This document shows, in pieces, positions 16,515 to 25,049 of a DNA stretch of 64,000 nt. The number at the start of each line of letters is the position of its first letter. The stretch's first letter is position 1. The stretch lies in NCBI GenBank assembly GCA_964369425.1, contig CAYJGW010000003.1, forward strand, positions 1 through 64,000. Direction: 5' to 3'. The DNA comes from CAUPWF01 sp964369425 (GTDB taxonomy: Bacteria; Bacillota; Clostridia; Lachnospirales; Lachnospiraceae). A program made the translations under genes and the position numbers. The notes below the pieces were generated by a model. That model saw nothing but the letters and a program-made list of their open reading frames with translations, had not been told where the DNA came from and searched no databases.

Positions 16515-17537
16515 TTATTCTACTAAACTTTCATGGTCTTCAATGTAAGTTTCAAGATCAGCTGTATCGTCTTTAGAATATGTTTTAAGATCAATAATCA
16601 TCTCTTTTTCATAATCTTCACCATTTACATTTTTTACAGCATTCACAACTGCGTTATAACCGATATCATAAGGCATTTGAGTTGTTACTGCTTGAAGTGT
16701 CACATCGTCTTGTAGCATTGTCTTTGCAATATCAACGCTCATATCAGTTCCCATTACTACAATGTCTTTATTTCCAATGTTTTGCATATGTGCCACACTT
16801 CCTAACAATGAAGTTTGATTCCATGCCCAAAAAATATCTACATCTGGATTCGCTGTCAAAATCTGTTCTGTAATATCCAAACCTTCATCTTGCATCTCTG
16901 CATCTTGCTCTGCTACGATTTCAAGGCCAGATACTTCTGATACTGCATCTTTAAATCCGTTACATCTCTCTACTCCGATTTCATAGCTTGTATTTCCTAA
17001 AATCGCTAATTTACACCCATCTGGATAATTCTCTGTTACATAGTCTGCTACATACTCACCTGTTAACTTTCCAAGATCGTAATTCGAAACACCAACATGT
17101 CCATCAATCTCTGTATTAACTGTTGTATTCCAAGTAATAACAGGAATGTCTTCTGACATAGCTGATTCCACCGCTGCTACAGATGCATCTGCTGAAATTG
17201 GGCAAATTGTAATTGCATCTACACCTTGCGCCACAAAAGTTGCTACATTATCCGACTCTTTCGACACCTCGTTATCAGAGCTTACAATGCTGACTTCAAC
17301 ACCTAAGTCTTTCCCAGCAGCTTCCATTCCAGTCATAATTTCCGCAAACCACTCTCCTGAAGTATTCATAATTACACAGCCAACTGTAATGTCTCCTGAA
17401 GCTTCGCTGTCTCCTCCTTCTTCACTACCTTCTTCTGTAGTTGCAGTTTCAGTTGTTGCTTCTTCTGATCCACACCCAAATAACAAACCGGATACCATTG
17501 CTGTACTTAGTAAAAGCCCTAACATTTTTCTTTTCAT
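16515..17537 (-). CDS. Sugar ABC transporter substrate-binding lipoprotein
   Basis: A periplasmic-binding-protein-like domain (Peripla_BP_4, type I fold) anchored as a lipoprotein. The signal peptide MKRKMLGLLLSTAMVSGLLF ends at a lipobox, LLFGC, followed by a Glu/Thr-rich linker. The binding domain starts at ITVGCVIMNTSGEWFAEI. Features common to ribose/galactose binders include ISADASVAAVESAM and the ANPDVDIFWAWN stretch. I chose the ATG at 17537, with GAGGAGGAAGTTAGA upstream; an open extension of 15 residues has no ribosome site. It is the first gene of the transporter operon. The ligand is unknown; the neighbours suggest a deoxy- or methyl-sugar. Confidence 0.9.
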   Translation of the reverse strand: MKRKMLGLLLSTAMVSGLLFGCGSEEATTETATTEEGSEEGGDSEASGDITVGCVIMNTSGEWFAEIMTGMEAAGKDLGVEVSIVSSDNEVSKESDNVATFVAQGVDAITICPISADASVAAVESAMSEDIPVITWNTTVNTEIDGHVGVSNYDLGKLTGEYVADYVTENYPDGCKLAILGNTSYEIGVERCNGFKDAVSEVSGLEIVAEQDAEMQDEGLDITEQILTANPDVDIFWAWNQTSLLGSVAHMQNIGNKDIVVMGTDMSVDIAKTMLQDDVTLQAVTTQMPYDIGYNAVVNAVKNVNGEDYEKEMIIDLKTYSKDDTADLETYIEDHESLVE

Positions 17538-17573
17538 TCTAACTTCCTCCTCAATATTTGTTTTCTTGCATTT

Positions 17574-17602
17574 ACTATACAAAAAAAGAACAAAACAGTG
17601 AA
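17574..17602 (-). promoter_or_regulatory. Possible promoter of the sugar transporter operon
   Basis: TATAGT (17574-17579) with TTCACT (17597-17602) at 17-base spacing lies about 40 bases before the binding-protein start, overlapping the upstream terminator stem. The -35 is weak. Confidence 0.4.
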
Positions 17603-17626
17603 TTCAAAAAATTCATCGTTTTGTTC
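17581..17626 (-). terminator. Terminator after the sensor operon
   Basis: On the minus strand GAACAAAAC pairs with GTTTTGTTC (17618-17626 with 17588-17596), with an inner TGAATT/AATTCA pairing, followed by seven T. It separates the second binding lipoprotein and two-component genes from the transporter operon. A second palindrome, TATTAATATC/GATATTAATA (17631-17651), overlaps the preceding stop codon. Confidence 0.75.
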
Positions 17627-17645
17627 AAATTATTAATATCTGATA

Positions 17646-18629
17646 TTAATAATGTATATATTTGTAATTCTCTATATCCTCTTGTGTAATTTTCGTAACT
17701 GGTGTTTTGTACCAAGGCTTTAGTTGTACTCCATTTACTGCATTAATTGCACAATAAACACTATACTTCCCTTCGTATTCAGCCGGTTGTGTAATAATAC
17801 CATCTATAATCCCAACTTCTAACGCTTCTAGATACTCTTCATTTTCACCTATTGCCACCAATTGAATCTCATTTTCCTTCCCTAACTCTTGAATAGCTTG
17901 ATGCGCACCAAGAGCCATATTACTATCATGTGCATAAATCATATTCATCTCTTGATTATTATTAATCAAATCCCATGCAGCCAAATAAGCTTTTTCCCTC
18001 GACCAACTTCCACAAGTTATACCAACCACTTCTGCACTTTGCTCACTCTTCATTTCTTCTAAAAAAGCTTCTGTTCGATAAATTGATGGGTCACTACCTG
18101 GGCTTCCCTCAATAATTCCAATCTTTCCATTCTCCCCATTCAATAATTCCACAGCTAACTCTGCTGCAAGTGCTCCCTCTTCCGAGCTGCTAGCCCCCAC
18201 ATAAGTTGAAATATACTGGGAAGAAACTGCATCCACTTTCATATTGAGATTGATAATAGGAACATCTTTCTCCTTTGCACTTTTCAATGGAACTAACATG
18301 GATTTTGCATCTACAGGACAAAGAATAATCGCATCCTTCCCTTGCGCAATATACTCTGCTATCTGTGCCACTTGTATCTCTGCATCCCATTGTGCATATT
18401 GAATTTCCAAATTAATATTTTCACCAGCAGATGCAATTTCTATGTTTTTAATCAATTCTACAATATAACTAGAATCATCTGATGCCATCGTCACCCCTAT
18501 ATTTATACGCGCATCTGTATCCTCTTGTCCAATTTTTTCTTCTTGCACTTCTGTTCCAACACTTGTCCCACATCCTAAAAGAAAAAAACTGACTATCATA
18601 ATAAAGATTATTCTTTTATCTTGTCTCAT
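17646..18629 (-). CDS. Sugar-binding lipoprotein linked to a two-component system
   Basis: A second type I substrate-binding protein. A signal sequence ending in the lipobox FLLGCG is followed by a binding domain from INIGVTMASDDSSYIVELI. CPVDAKSMLVPLKSAKEKD and EGSPGSDPSIYRTEAF match the ribose-binding-like family. The start is the ATG at 18629 (MRQDKRII), with GGGAG 10 bases upstream; upstream ATGs overlap the kinase more deeply. The gene overlaps the end of the histidine kinase gene and is followed by a terminator. It is therefore co-expressed with the sensor and not with the transporter. By analogy with XylFII-LytS systems it probably presents a sugar to the kinase sensor domain. The ligand is unknown. 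Confidence 0.82.
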   Translation of the reverse strand: MRQDKRIIFIMIVSFFLLGCGTSVGTEVQEEKIGQEDTDARINIGVTMASDDSSYIVELIKNIEIASAGENINLEIQYAQWDAEIQVAQIAEYIAQGKDAIILCPVDAKSMLVPLKSAKEKDVPIINLNMKVDAVSSQYISTYVGASSSEEGALAAELAVELLNGENGKIGIIEGSPGSDPSIYRTEAFLEEMKSEQSAEVVGITCGSWSREKAYLAAWDLINNNQEMNMIYAHDSNMALGAHQAIQELGKENEIQLVAIGENEEYLEALEVGIIDGIITQPAEYEGKYSVYCAINAVNGVQLKPWYKTPVTKITQEDIENYKYIHY

Positions 18630-20439
18630 CTTGTGCATTTCTCCCTTCCCAGATAGTCTCATCTTCTATGATTGGCAGTGATAATGTAATTGTTGTTCCT
18701 TCCCCTAAGGTACTCTCACAATGTAATCCATAACTCTTCCCAAAAAATATTTGGATACGTTCATTAACATTCTTCACTCCAATTCCAGACCCTTTTGTAT
18801 GGTGCGGTTCAATTCGTCCATTCACTAAGCGCAATCGCTGTTCTTCCTCCATTCCCATTCCGTTATCGGATACTTTAAAGCATAATATATCACCTGTTCG
18901 ATATGCCTTAATCTTAATTTCGCCACTTTCTTTTTGCTGCTTGATTCCATGATAAATACTGTTTTCTACAATTGGTTGTAATAATAGTTTAATCGTTTTA
19001 AATTTTTTCACATCTTCTTCTACTTCTATAGAGTAAGTGAATTTTTCCATATATCGAGTTTTCTGTATTATTAGATAGTTTTTAATATGCTCTATCTCGC
19101 CTTCCACCGTTATAAACTGCTTTCCACGATTTAAGGAAATTCTAAATAACTTCGCTAACGCTTCTGTTACCTTTACAATTTTTTCATCTTTTACTTCTGC
19201 CATCCAAATAATAGTATCCAATGTATTATACAAGAAATGAGGATTAATCTGACCTTGTAATGCTTGAAGCTCAAATCTACGTTTCTGCTCCTGCTCCTTT
19301 GTCACTCTCGTCTCCAAGTTCTGTATCCGCGAAATCATTGAATTAAAACTGTTTCCTAGATCTTCTAATTCATCATCACTTCGAAGTATTTCTATTTTTT
19401 CTAGATTTCCTCTGTCTACTCTATCCATTTCCATTTTTAAATTGACAATAGGTTTTGTAACATTTTTCATAATAATATTTAACAAAAGTAACAGAAAAGC
19501 TAGTATAAGAATGGCAAATAGAACTATGAAACTCAGAACAGCATAGACTTGACCTTGTAAAGTAGAAAGAGGTGTAATGGATAGAATTGACCACCCTATT
19601 TTATCGATTTCTTCATATACCACTTGAACCTCCGTTCCATCTAATTCCATCTTGAAATTGTCGGTTGTTTCCCCTTCCATCACTTCTTCAACTTGCGCGA
19701 CCCCCGCTTCATCAATGATCCACCTATCTAACTGATTCTCCTGTAAGTAAACTTTCTCTCCACTTTCATTCATCAAAAGTAGCACACCATCATTCTCTAC
19801 CAAAATTCCATCTATTAATTCGGATATTCCATTCAAATTAATCTCCATCACTATCACACCTAGAAATGTTCCATTTTGGTAATTTTGAATTTCTTTACTC
19901 AGCGTCAATGTTTCCTCTGTACTCCCTAATAAAAATTCATACTTATTAGGTCCTGTAACAATAATATCTCCCCGATTTTCTATCGCATCTTCATACCATT
20001 GTGATTCTGTAAAATCATGCAGTACATACTGGTACGCGTAACTCGATTTTTGAAGTAGCAGTGTCTTTTTCCCAAATATCATTATAGAAGCGATATCATT
20101 TCTCGTATTAATGGCATCGCTAAAAGTTTGAGTACTCAATTCATACATCTGCACACTATCTTCGTTTGAAAAACTAGAGTAGCCTGTCTCACTATCTATT
20201 TCATTTATCAGATAATTTTGCAAATAATAATTGTAATTTGCTTCGTTTAAAACCGCCCCTAAGTCATCCACGTAATTTTCTAATGTTACACTTGCATTCT
20301 CGATGATTCTTCTTGAGCTTATTACATTTTTGTTGGTCATATCTTTAGAATAAAATATCATCAACCCTATAGAAACCACCAATATCATCGCAATCATAAG
20401 TATAGACACCTTCAAAAGTGTTTTGTTTTTAATCCCCAT
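18616..20439 (-). CDS. Sensor histidine kinase, YesM type
   Basis: A membrane sensor of 607 residues. TM1 is near residues 9-29, then a large extracellular sensing region to about residue 290 (dCache-like by position), TM2 at about 298-322, and a HAMP region. The His_kinase domain has phospho-acceptor LQGQINPHFLYNTLDTI, and the HATPase domain shows VSDNGMGM and GSGIGVKNVNERI. This is the LytS/YesM class, which pairs with AraC-type response regulators. It overlaps the regulator gene by 11 bases and the binding-lipoprotein gene by 14. It is predicted to sense a sugar, directly or through that lipoprotein, and control the transporter operon downstream. Confidence 0.9.
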   Translation of the reverse strand: MGIKNKTLLKVSILMIAMILVVSIGLMIFYSKDMTNKNVISSRRIIENASVTLENYVDDLGAVLNEANYNYYLQNYLINEIDSETGYSSFSNEDSVQMYELSTQTFSDAINTRNDIASIMIFGKKTLLLQKSSYAYQYVLHDFTESQWYEDAIENRGDIIVTGPNKYEFLLGSTEETLTLSKEIQNYQNGTFLGVIVMEINLNGISELIDGILVENDGVLLLMNESGEKVYLQENQLDRWIIDEAGVAQVEEVMEGETTDNFKMELDGTEVQVVYEEIDKIGWSILSITPLSTLQGQVYAVLSFIVLFAILILAFLLLLLNIIMKNVTKPIVNLKMEMDRVDRGNLEKIEILRSDDELEDLGNSFNSMISRIQNLETRVTKEQEQKRRFELQALQGQINPHFLYNTLDTIIWMAEVKDEKIVKVTEALAKLFRISLNRGKQFITVEGEIEHIKNYLIIQKTRYMEKFTYSIEVEEDVKKFKTIKLLLQPIVENSIYHGIKQQKESGEIKIKAYRTGDILCFKVSDNGMGMEEEQRLRLVNGRIEPHHTKGSGIGVKNVNERIQIFFGKSYGLHCESTLGEGTTITLSLPIIEDETIWEGRNAQDETR

Positions 20440-22039
20440 CTTTTTGCCCTTTGTTTTCGCGATATTCTGTAGGTGTTAGCCCTACTAACTTTTTAAATGT
20501 AGTACTAAAATAATGAGCATTATTAAAACCTGTCTCCATTGCTATCACGTAATTTTTCTTATCAGATGTATTTAAAAGCATCATGGCTTTTTGTACCCGT
20601 ATATCCATTATGTATTTCGTGAAATTTTTTCCTGTTTCTTTTTTATACAATGCACATAAATACCCTGTGCTCACACCAACTTTCTCTGCCGTTGTAGATA
20701 GTGAAATCCCTTCATTCATATAATTCTCTTCTATATATCTCTCAACTTTTTCTATAATGATCTTTGTACTACTATCTTTCAGTTTTTGCAGTTCTGTGGA
20801 AATATTCCTCGCGAACTTTTCTATATCTTCTAGTACATTGGTAAATCTTTTGCAATTTTCCAACGCACGATACAAATCAAAACCTTCTTTCCACAAGTTC
20901 TCCTTAACATCTTTTACATTCGCTAGTTCTTTCAACAACTTTGATATCAACTCTATTGAAATCATCTTCAAATTTTCAATCGTCAATTTATGTTTGAGGA
21001 AAATATACTCATTTAGTTCTTCAAATGATTCCTCAATTTCCTTTTCTCCTTGAAATTTTGTAGCGTAGATAATCGCTTTCATCTGTGTTTCAGGGTAGAC
21101 ATAGGTGGTATCTAGATATGTTAAGTCTGAGATGTCATAGACTACTTTCCCTCCCAAAATATATCTGCATTCCATTGCTTTATCTGCATCATTATAAGAT
21201 GTATGTAACTCACTTAATCGTGACGTGATTCGCCCCATTGAGCAAGTCACCTCTAAATTCAAGGTAGTAAATACAATTTTTTGAATCACATTCAAAGCTT
21301 CATATACCATTTGATGTACTGCCTCTGTCTCTTCGTCAAAAGAAAATACCACAATAACTCTTGATGTACTATGATTAAATACTAAATGCTTGTCTCCTAT
21401 GGTGTCTACAATGATATTTTTAATAGCAAACAAAAAAAGATCCATATCTCTTGTTTCTATAAAGTCCCACTCTGGTTCCAGCACACATGTTGTGTATAGC
21501 CCTTTTTCTATTGTTAACTCCACACTTTCGCTACGAATCATAAAGCCATCTTCACTAAGTTCACCATTACATATAAAGGTAGTTAATAATTTTTCTCTCA
21601 ATTCTGGTAAGACTCGATGTAACTGTCCTTTCATTTTTGATACATAATTTTTTTGTGACGTCTCTAGATTTAAGTTCGCGCAAATGCCTTTCATCTTCTT
21701 ATATAAGGAGTCGGCGCCAACTGGCTTCAAAATATAATCTTTGACTCCATATGAAATTCCTCTTTGAGCATACTCAAAATCTTCATACCCAGATAAGATT
21801 ACAACATAGATGTCTTTATGTTCCATCGCTATCTTCTGTGCAAGTTCCAGACCATCCATAAAGGGCATCGCAATATCAGTTAATATCAAATCAACGGACT
21901 CTTCCTCTACCAACTTCAAAGCTTCGACTCCATCTTCTGCTTGTAGAATTCGATCAAATCCCAAAGAGTTCCAATCAATGATTGTACTCATTGCATTTCT
22001 AATGAACGGTTCATCATCAACAAGTAATAATGTATACAT
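20429..22039 (-). CDS. Response regulator with AraC-type DNA-binding domain, YesN type
   Basis: An N-terminal receiver domain (LLVDDEPFIRNAM, phospho-acceptor Asp in LILTDIAMPFMDGLEL, conserved Lys in YILKPVGADS) is followed by a long middle region of about 270 residues. The C-terminal end is an AraC/XylS double helix-turn-helix (STTAEKVGVSTGYLCALYKK and the family end YFSTTFKKLVGLTPTEYRE). Length 536 is typical of YesN proteins. It is the first gene of the sensor operon, with TAGGAGGAATT before the ATG. Its target is most likely the sugar transporter promoter near 17,580; I cannot identify the operator. Confidence 0.92.
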   Translation of the reverse strand: MYTLLLVDDEPFIRNAMSTIIDWNSLGFDRILQAEDGVEALKLVEEESVDLILTDIAMPFMDGLELAQKIAMEHKDIYVVILSGYEDFEYAQRGISYGVKDYILKPVGADSLYKKMKGICANLNLETSQKNYVSKMKGQLHRVLPELREKLLTTFICNGELSEDGFMIRSESVELTIEKGLYTTCVLEPEWDFIETRDMDLFLFAIKNIIVDTIGDKHLVFNHSTSRVIVVFSFDEETEAVHQMVYEALNVIQKIVFTTLNLEVTCSMGRITSRLSELHTSYNDADKAMECRYILGGKVVYDISDLTYLDTTYVYPETQMKAIIYATKFQGEKEIEESFEELNEYIFLKHKLTIENLKMISIELISKLLKELANVKDVKENLWKEGFDLYRALENCKRFTNVLEDIEKFARNISTELQKLKDSSTKIIIEKVERYIEENYMNEGISLSTTAEKVGVSTGYLCALYKKETGKNFTKYIMDIRVQKAMMLLNTSDKKNYVIAMETGFNNAHYFSTTFKKLVGLTPTEYRENKGQKDGD

Positions 22040-22128
22040 AATTCCTCCTACATCTTGCAGTTTACAAAAACTGTCTTATTTTATTGGTTTTTACTGATAT
22101 TTTTATAACAATCAGTTCAATACTGTAA

Positions 22129-22157
22129 ATTATAACATATTATACTCTTTCTCTCAA
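22129..22157 (-). promoter_or_regulatory. Promoter of the regulator-kinase-lipoprotein operon
   Basis: TTGAGA (22152-22157) and TATAAT (22129-22134) with a 17-base spacer lie about 90 bases before the response regulator start. Confidence 0.7.
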
Positions 22158-22244
22158 ACAACTTTCTTTTTTTCACTGTTTTTTCATTGTTTATTTTGTA
22201 TATCTACATTAGGAAAATCCACTTTTTTTTGTTATTACTCATGA

Positions 22245-22262
22245 TTGACATTTTATTAACAA
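22245..22262. promoter_or_regulatory. Rex-like operator 1 over the adhE -35
   Basis: TTGACAT-TTTA-TTAACAA compared with the clostridial Rex consensus TTGTTAA-N4-TTAACAA: the right half is perfect, the left half matches at 4 of 7. It covers the -35, where a bound NADH-sensing repressor would block polymerase. Confidence 0.55.
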
Positions 22263-22274
22263 TCGAAGTATAAT
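22245..22274 (+). promoter_or_regulatory. adhE promoter
   Basis: Consensus TTGACA (22245-22250) and TATAAT (22269-22274) with an 18-base spacer. It is 63 bases before the adhE start and overlaps the first Rex-like operator. Confidence 0.85.
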
Positions 22275-22289
22275 ATGTACATGGTCAGT

Positions 22290-22307
22290 TTGTTATTTTT
22301 TTAACAC
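22290..22307. promoter_or_regulatory. Rex-like operator 2 downstream of the adhE transcription start
   Basis: TTGTTAT-TTTT-TTAACAC matches the Rex consensus at 12 of 14 half-site positions with correct spacing. It lies about 10-28 bases past the expected start site. Rex control of adhE is well known in clostridia. Confidence 0.65.
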
Positions 22308-22337
22308 TTTGATTAATTATTATTTGGAGGTCCTATT

Positions 22338-24956
22338 ATGGAAAAATCAAACCAAGCACAACCTAGCGTAACAACACTAGTGGATAGTGTAGAATCACTA
22401 CAAACAAAAATCAAATCACTAAAAGAAGCACAAGAAATATTCGCTACTTACTCTCAAGAACAAGTAGATAAAATCTTCTTTGCTGCTGCTAGTGCATCAA
22501 ATAAAATGAGAATTCCTTTGGCAAAAATGGCTGTTGCAGAAACAGGTATGGGAGTTGTCGAAGACAAAGTTATCAAGAACAACTATGCTTCAGAGTATAT
22601 ATATAATGCATATAAGAACACAAAAACAGTTGGTGTTATCGAAGAGGATAAAGCTGCTGGAATCACAAAGATTGCTGATCCTATCGGACTCATTGCAGCT
22701 GTTATTCCTACAACTAACCCTACTTCTACTGCAATCTTTAAAACATTATTAGCATTAAAGACTAGAAATGCAATTATCATTTCTCCTCATCCACGTGCGA
22801 AAGGTTGTACAATTGAAGCTGCAAAAGTTGTACTTGAAGCTGCAGTTGCAGCTGGTGCTCCAGAAGGTATCATCGGATGGGTAGATGTGCCATCTCTAGA
22901 ACTTACAAATACTGTAATGAAAGAGTCAGATATTATCCTAGCTACCGGTGGTCCTGGACTAGTACGTTCTGCCTATTCATCTGGTAAACCAGCAATTGGA
23001 GTTGGTGCTGGTAATACACCAGTAATTGTCGATGATTCTGCTGACATTCAAATGGCTGTTAACTCAATCATTCTTTCAAAGACTTTTGACAATGGTATGA
23101 TCTGTGCTTCTGAACAATCTGTAACCGTTATTGATTCTATTTATGCGCAAGTTAAAAAGGAATTTGAAAAACGTGGTTGCTATTTCTTAAAGAAAGATGA
23201 GATTGAAAAAGTCCGCAAAACTATTATTATCAATGGTGCACTCAATGCAAAAATTGTTGGACAATCTGCTCATACAATTGCTAAGCTTGCAGGTGTTACT
23301 GTAGCCGAAAACACAAAGATTCTTATCGGAGAAGTAGAGTCTGTTGACTTATCCGAAGAATTTGCACACGAGAAACTCTCTCCTGTACTTGCTATGTACA
23401 AAGCAACAACTTTTGATGAAGCTTTAGAAAAATCAATCCGTTTAGTTGAAGATGGGGGAATCGGACATACCGCTTCTCTTTATATTAATCTTTCAAAGCG
23501 CGAAAAAATCATGCAACATGCTGCCGCAATGAAAGCTTGTAGAATCTTGACTAACACACCTGCCGCTCATGGTGGAATCGGAGATTTATACAACTTTAAG
23601 CTTGCTCCTTCTCTCACACTTGGCTGTGGTTCTTGGGGTGGAAACTCTGTTTCAGAAAATGTAGGAGTGAAACACCTCTTAAACATCAAAACAGTAGCTG
23701 AGAGGAGAGAAAATATGCAATGGTTTAGAACACCTGAAAAGGTTTATTATAAAAAAGGAAGTATGGAAGTAGCACTCGATGAACTTGGAGCTGTGTTAAA
23801 TAAAAAAAGAGCTTTCATCGTTACTGATAACTTCTTATACATGAATGGTTACACAAAAGCAATTACAAGCAAATTAGATGCTATGGGTATCGTTCACCAA
23901 TGCTTTGCAGATGTACAGCCAGATCCTACTTTAAAGAACGCAAAAGATGGTGCTAAAGCAATGGAAGCCTTCAAGCCTGATGTAATTATTGCACTAGGTG
24001 GTGGTTCTGCAATGGATGCTGCTAAGATTATGTGGGTTCTTTACGAACACCCAGAAATTGATTTTATGGATATGGCTATGCGTTTCATGGATATCAGAAA
24101 ACGTGTATATACATTCCCAAAAATGGGTGAGAAATCATATTTCATCGCTATACCTACTTCTTCAGGAACAGGTTCAGAGGTAACTCCTTTTGCGGTTATC
24201 ACTGATGAAACAACTGGAATTAAATACCCACTTGCAGATTATGAATTGCTTCCTAATATGGCAATCGTTGATACAGACAATATGATGAGTCAGCCAAAGG
24301 GGCTTACAAGTGCATCAGGTATTGATGTGTTAACCCACGCTTTAGAAGCTTATGTATCTGTCCTTGCTACAGATTATACTGATGGCCTAGCACTAAAAGC
24401 TATGAAAAATGTATTTGATTATCTACCTACTGCTTACACAAATGGAGATGACGTAAATGCAAGACAAAAAATGGCTGATGCTTCTTGCCTTGCTGGTATG
24501 GCATTTGCAAATGCATTCCTAGGTGTTTGCCACTCTATGGCTCATAAGCTTGGTGCTTTCCATCACCTCCCACATGGGATTGCTAACGCACTTATGATAA
24601 ACGAAGTCATCAAGTTCAACGCAGATGAAAATCCTACAAAAATGGGAGCTTTCTCACAATATGAATATCCACATACTCAAGAGCGTTATGCGCAGTGTGC
24701 TAGATATTGTGGAATCAATGCAAAAAATGATGCAGATGCAGTTCTAAAGTTAACTGAAAAAATCAATGAACTAAAAGCTTCTGTAGGCGTAAAATCATCT
24801 ATTAAAGAATATGGAATTGACGAAAAAGATTTCTTGGATAGATTAGATGAAATGGTTGAACAAGCATTTGATGATCAGTGTACTGGTGCCAACCCAAGAT
24901 ACCCTCTATTTAAAGAGATTAAACAAATGTACTTAAATGCATACTACGGAAAATAA
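22338..24956 (+). CDS. adhE: Bifunctional acetaldehyde-CoA/alcohol dehydrogenase
   Basis: Converts acetyl-CoA to acetaldehyde and then ethanol using two NADH. The N-terminal aldehyde dehydrogenase domain (about 1-440) has the catalytic Cys in DNGMICASEQSV. The C-terminal iron-dependent alcohol dehydrogenase domain (about 455-872) has the nucleotide motif GGGSAMDAAK, TSSGTGSEVTPF and the iron-binding HSMAHKLGAFHHLPHG. Full length at 872 residues, forming spirosomes in known homologues. TTGGAGGTCCTATT precedes the ATG. It is a single-gene transcript with its own strong promoter, two Rex-like operators and a strong terminator. It gives this anaerobe a redox outlet alternative to fumarate reduction and hydrogen. 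Confidence 0.97.
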   Translation: MEKSNQAQPSVTTLVDSVESLQTKIKSLKEAQEIFATYSQEQVDKIFFAAASASNKMRIPLAKMAVAETGMGVVEDKVIKNNYASEYIYNAYKNTKTVGVIEEDKAAGITKIADPIGLIAAVIPTTNPTSTAIFKTLLALKTRNAIIISPHPRAKGCTIEAAKVVLEAAVAAGAPEGIIGWVDVPSLELTNTVMKESDIILATGGPGLVRSAYSSGKPAIGVGAGNTPVIVDDSADIQMAVNSIILSKTFDNGMICASEQSVTVIDSIYAQVKKEFEKRGCYFLKKDEIEKVRKTIIINGALNAKIVGQSAHTIAKLAGVTVAENTKILIGEVESVDLSEEFAHEKLSPVLAMYKATTFDEALEKSIRLVEDGGIGHTASLYINLSKREKIMQHAAAMKACRILTNTPAAHGGIGDLYNFKLAPSLTLGCGSWGGNSVSENVGVKHLLNIKTVAERRENMQWFRTPEKVYYKKGSMEVALDELGAVLNKKRAFIVTDNFLYMNGYTKAITSKLDAMGIVHQCFADVQPDPTLKNAKDGAKAMEAFKPDVIIALGGGSAMDAAKIMWVLYEHPEIDFMDMAMRFMDIRKRVYTFPKMGEKSYFIAIPTSSGTGSEVTPFAVITDETTGIKYPLADYELLPNMAIVDTDNMMSQPKGLTSASGIDVLTHALEAYVSVLATDYTDGLALKAMKNVFDYLPTAYTNGDDVNARQKMADASCLAGMAFANAFLGVCHSMAHKLGAFHHLPHGIANALMINEVIKFNADENPTKMGAFSQYEYPHTQERYAQCARYCGINAKNDADAVLKLTEKINELKASVGVKSSIKEYGIDEKDFLDRLDEMVEQAFDDQCTGANPRYPLFKEIKQMYLNAYYGK

Positions 24957-24963
24957 ATGTAAT

Positions 24964-25007
24964 AAAAAAAGAAAACAAATCTAACTCTGATTTGTTTTCT
25001 TTTTTTA
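24964..25007 (+). terminator. adhE terminator
   Basis: GAAAACAAATC (24971-24981) pairs with GATTTGTTTTC (24989-24999), with a 7-base loop and a T7 run after it. The A-run before the stem lets it also work in reverse. Confidence 0.92.
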
Positions 25008-25049
25008 TAAAATAGTATATAATGTAGTGATTACATTTTTGGAGGTTCT

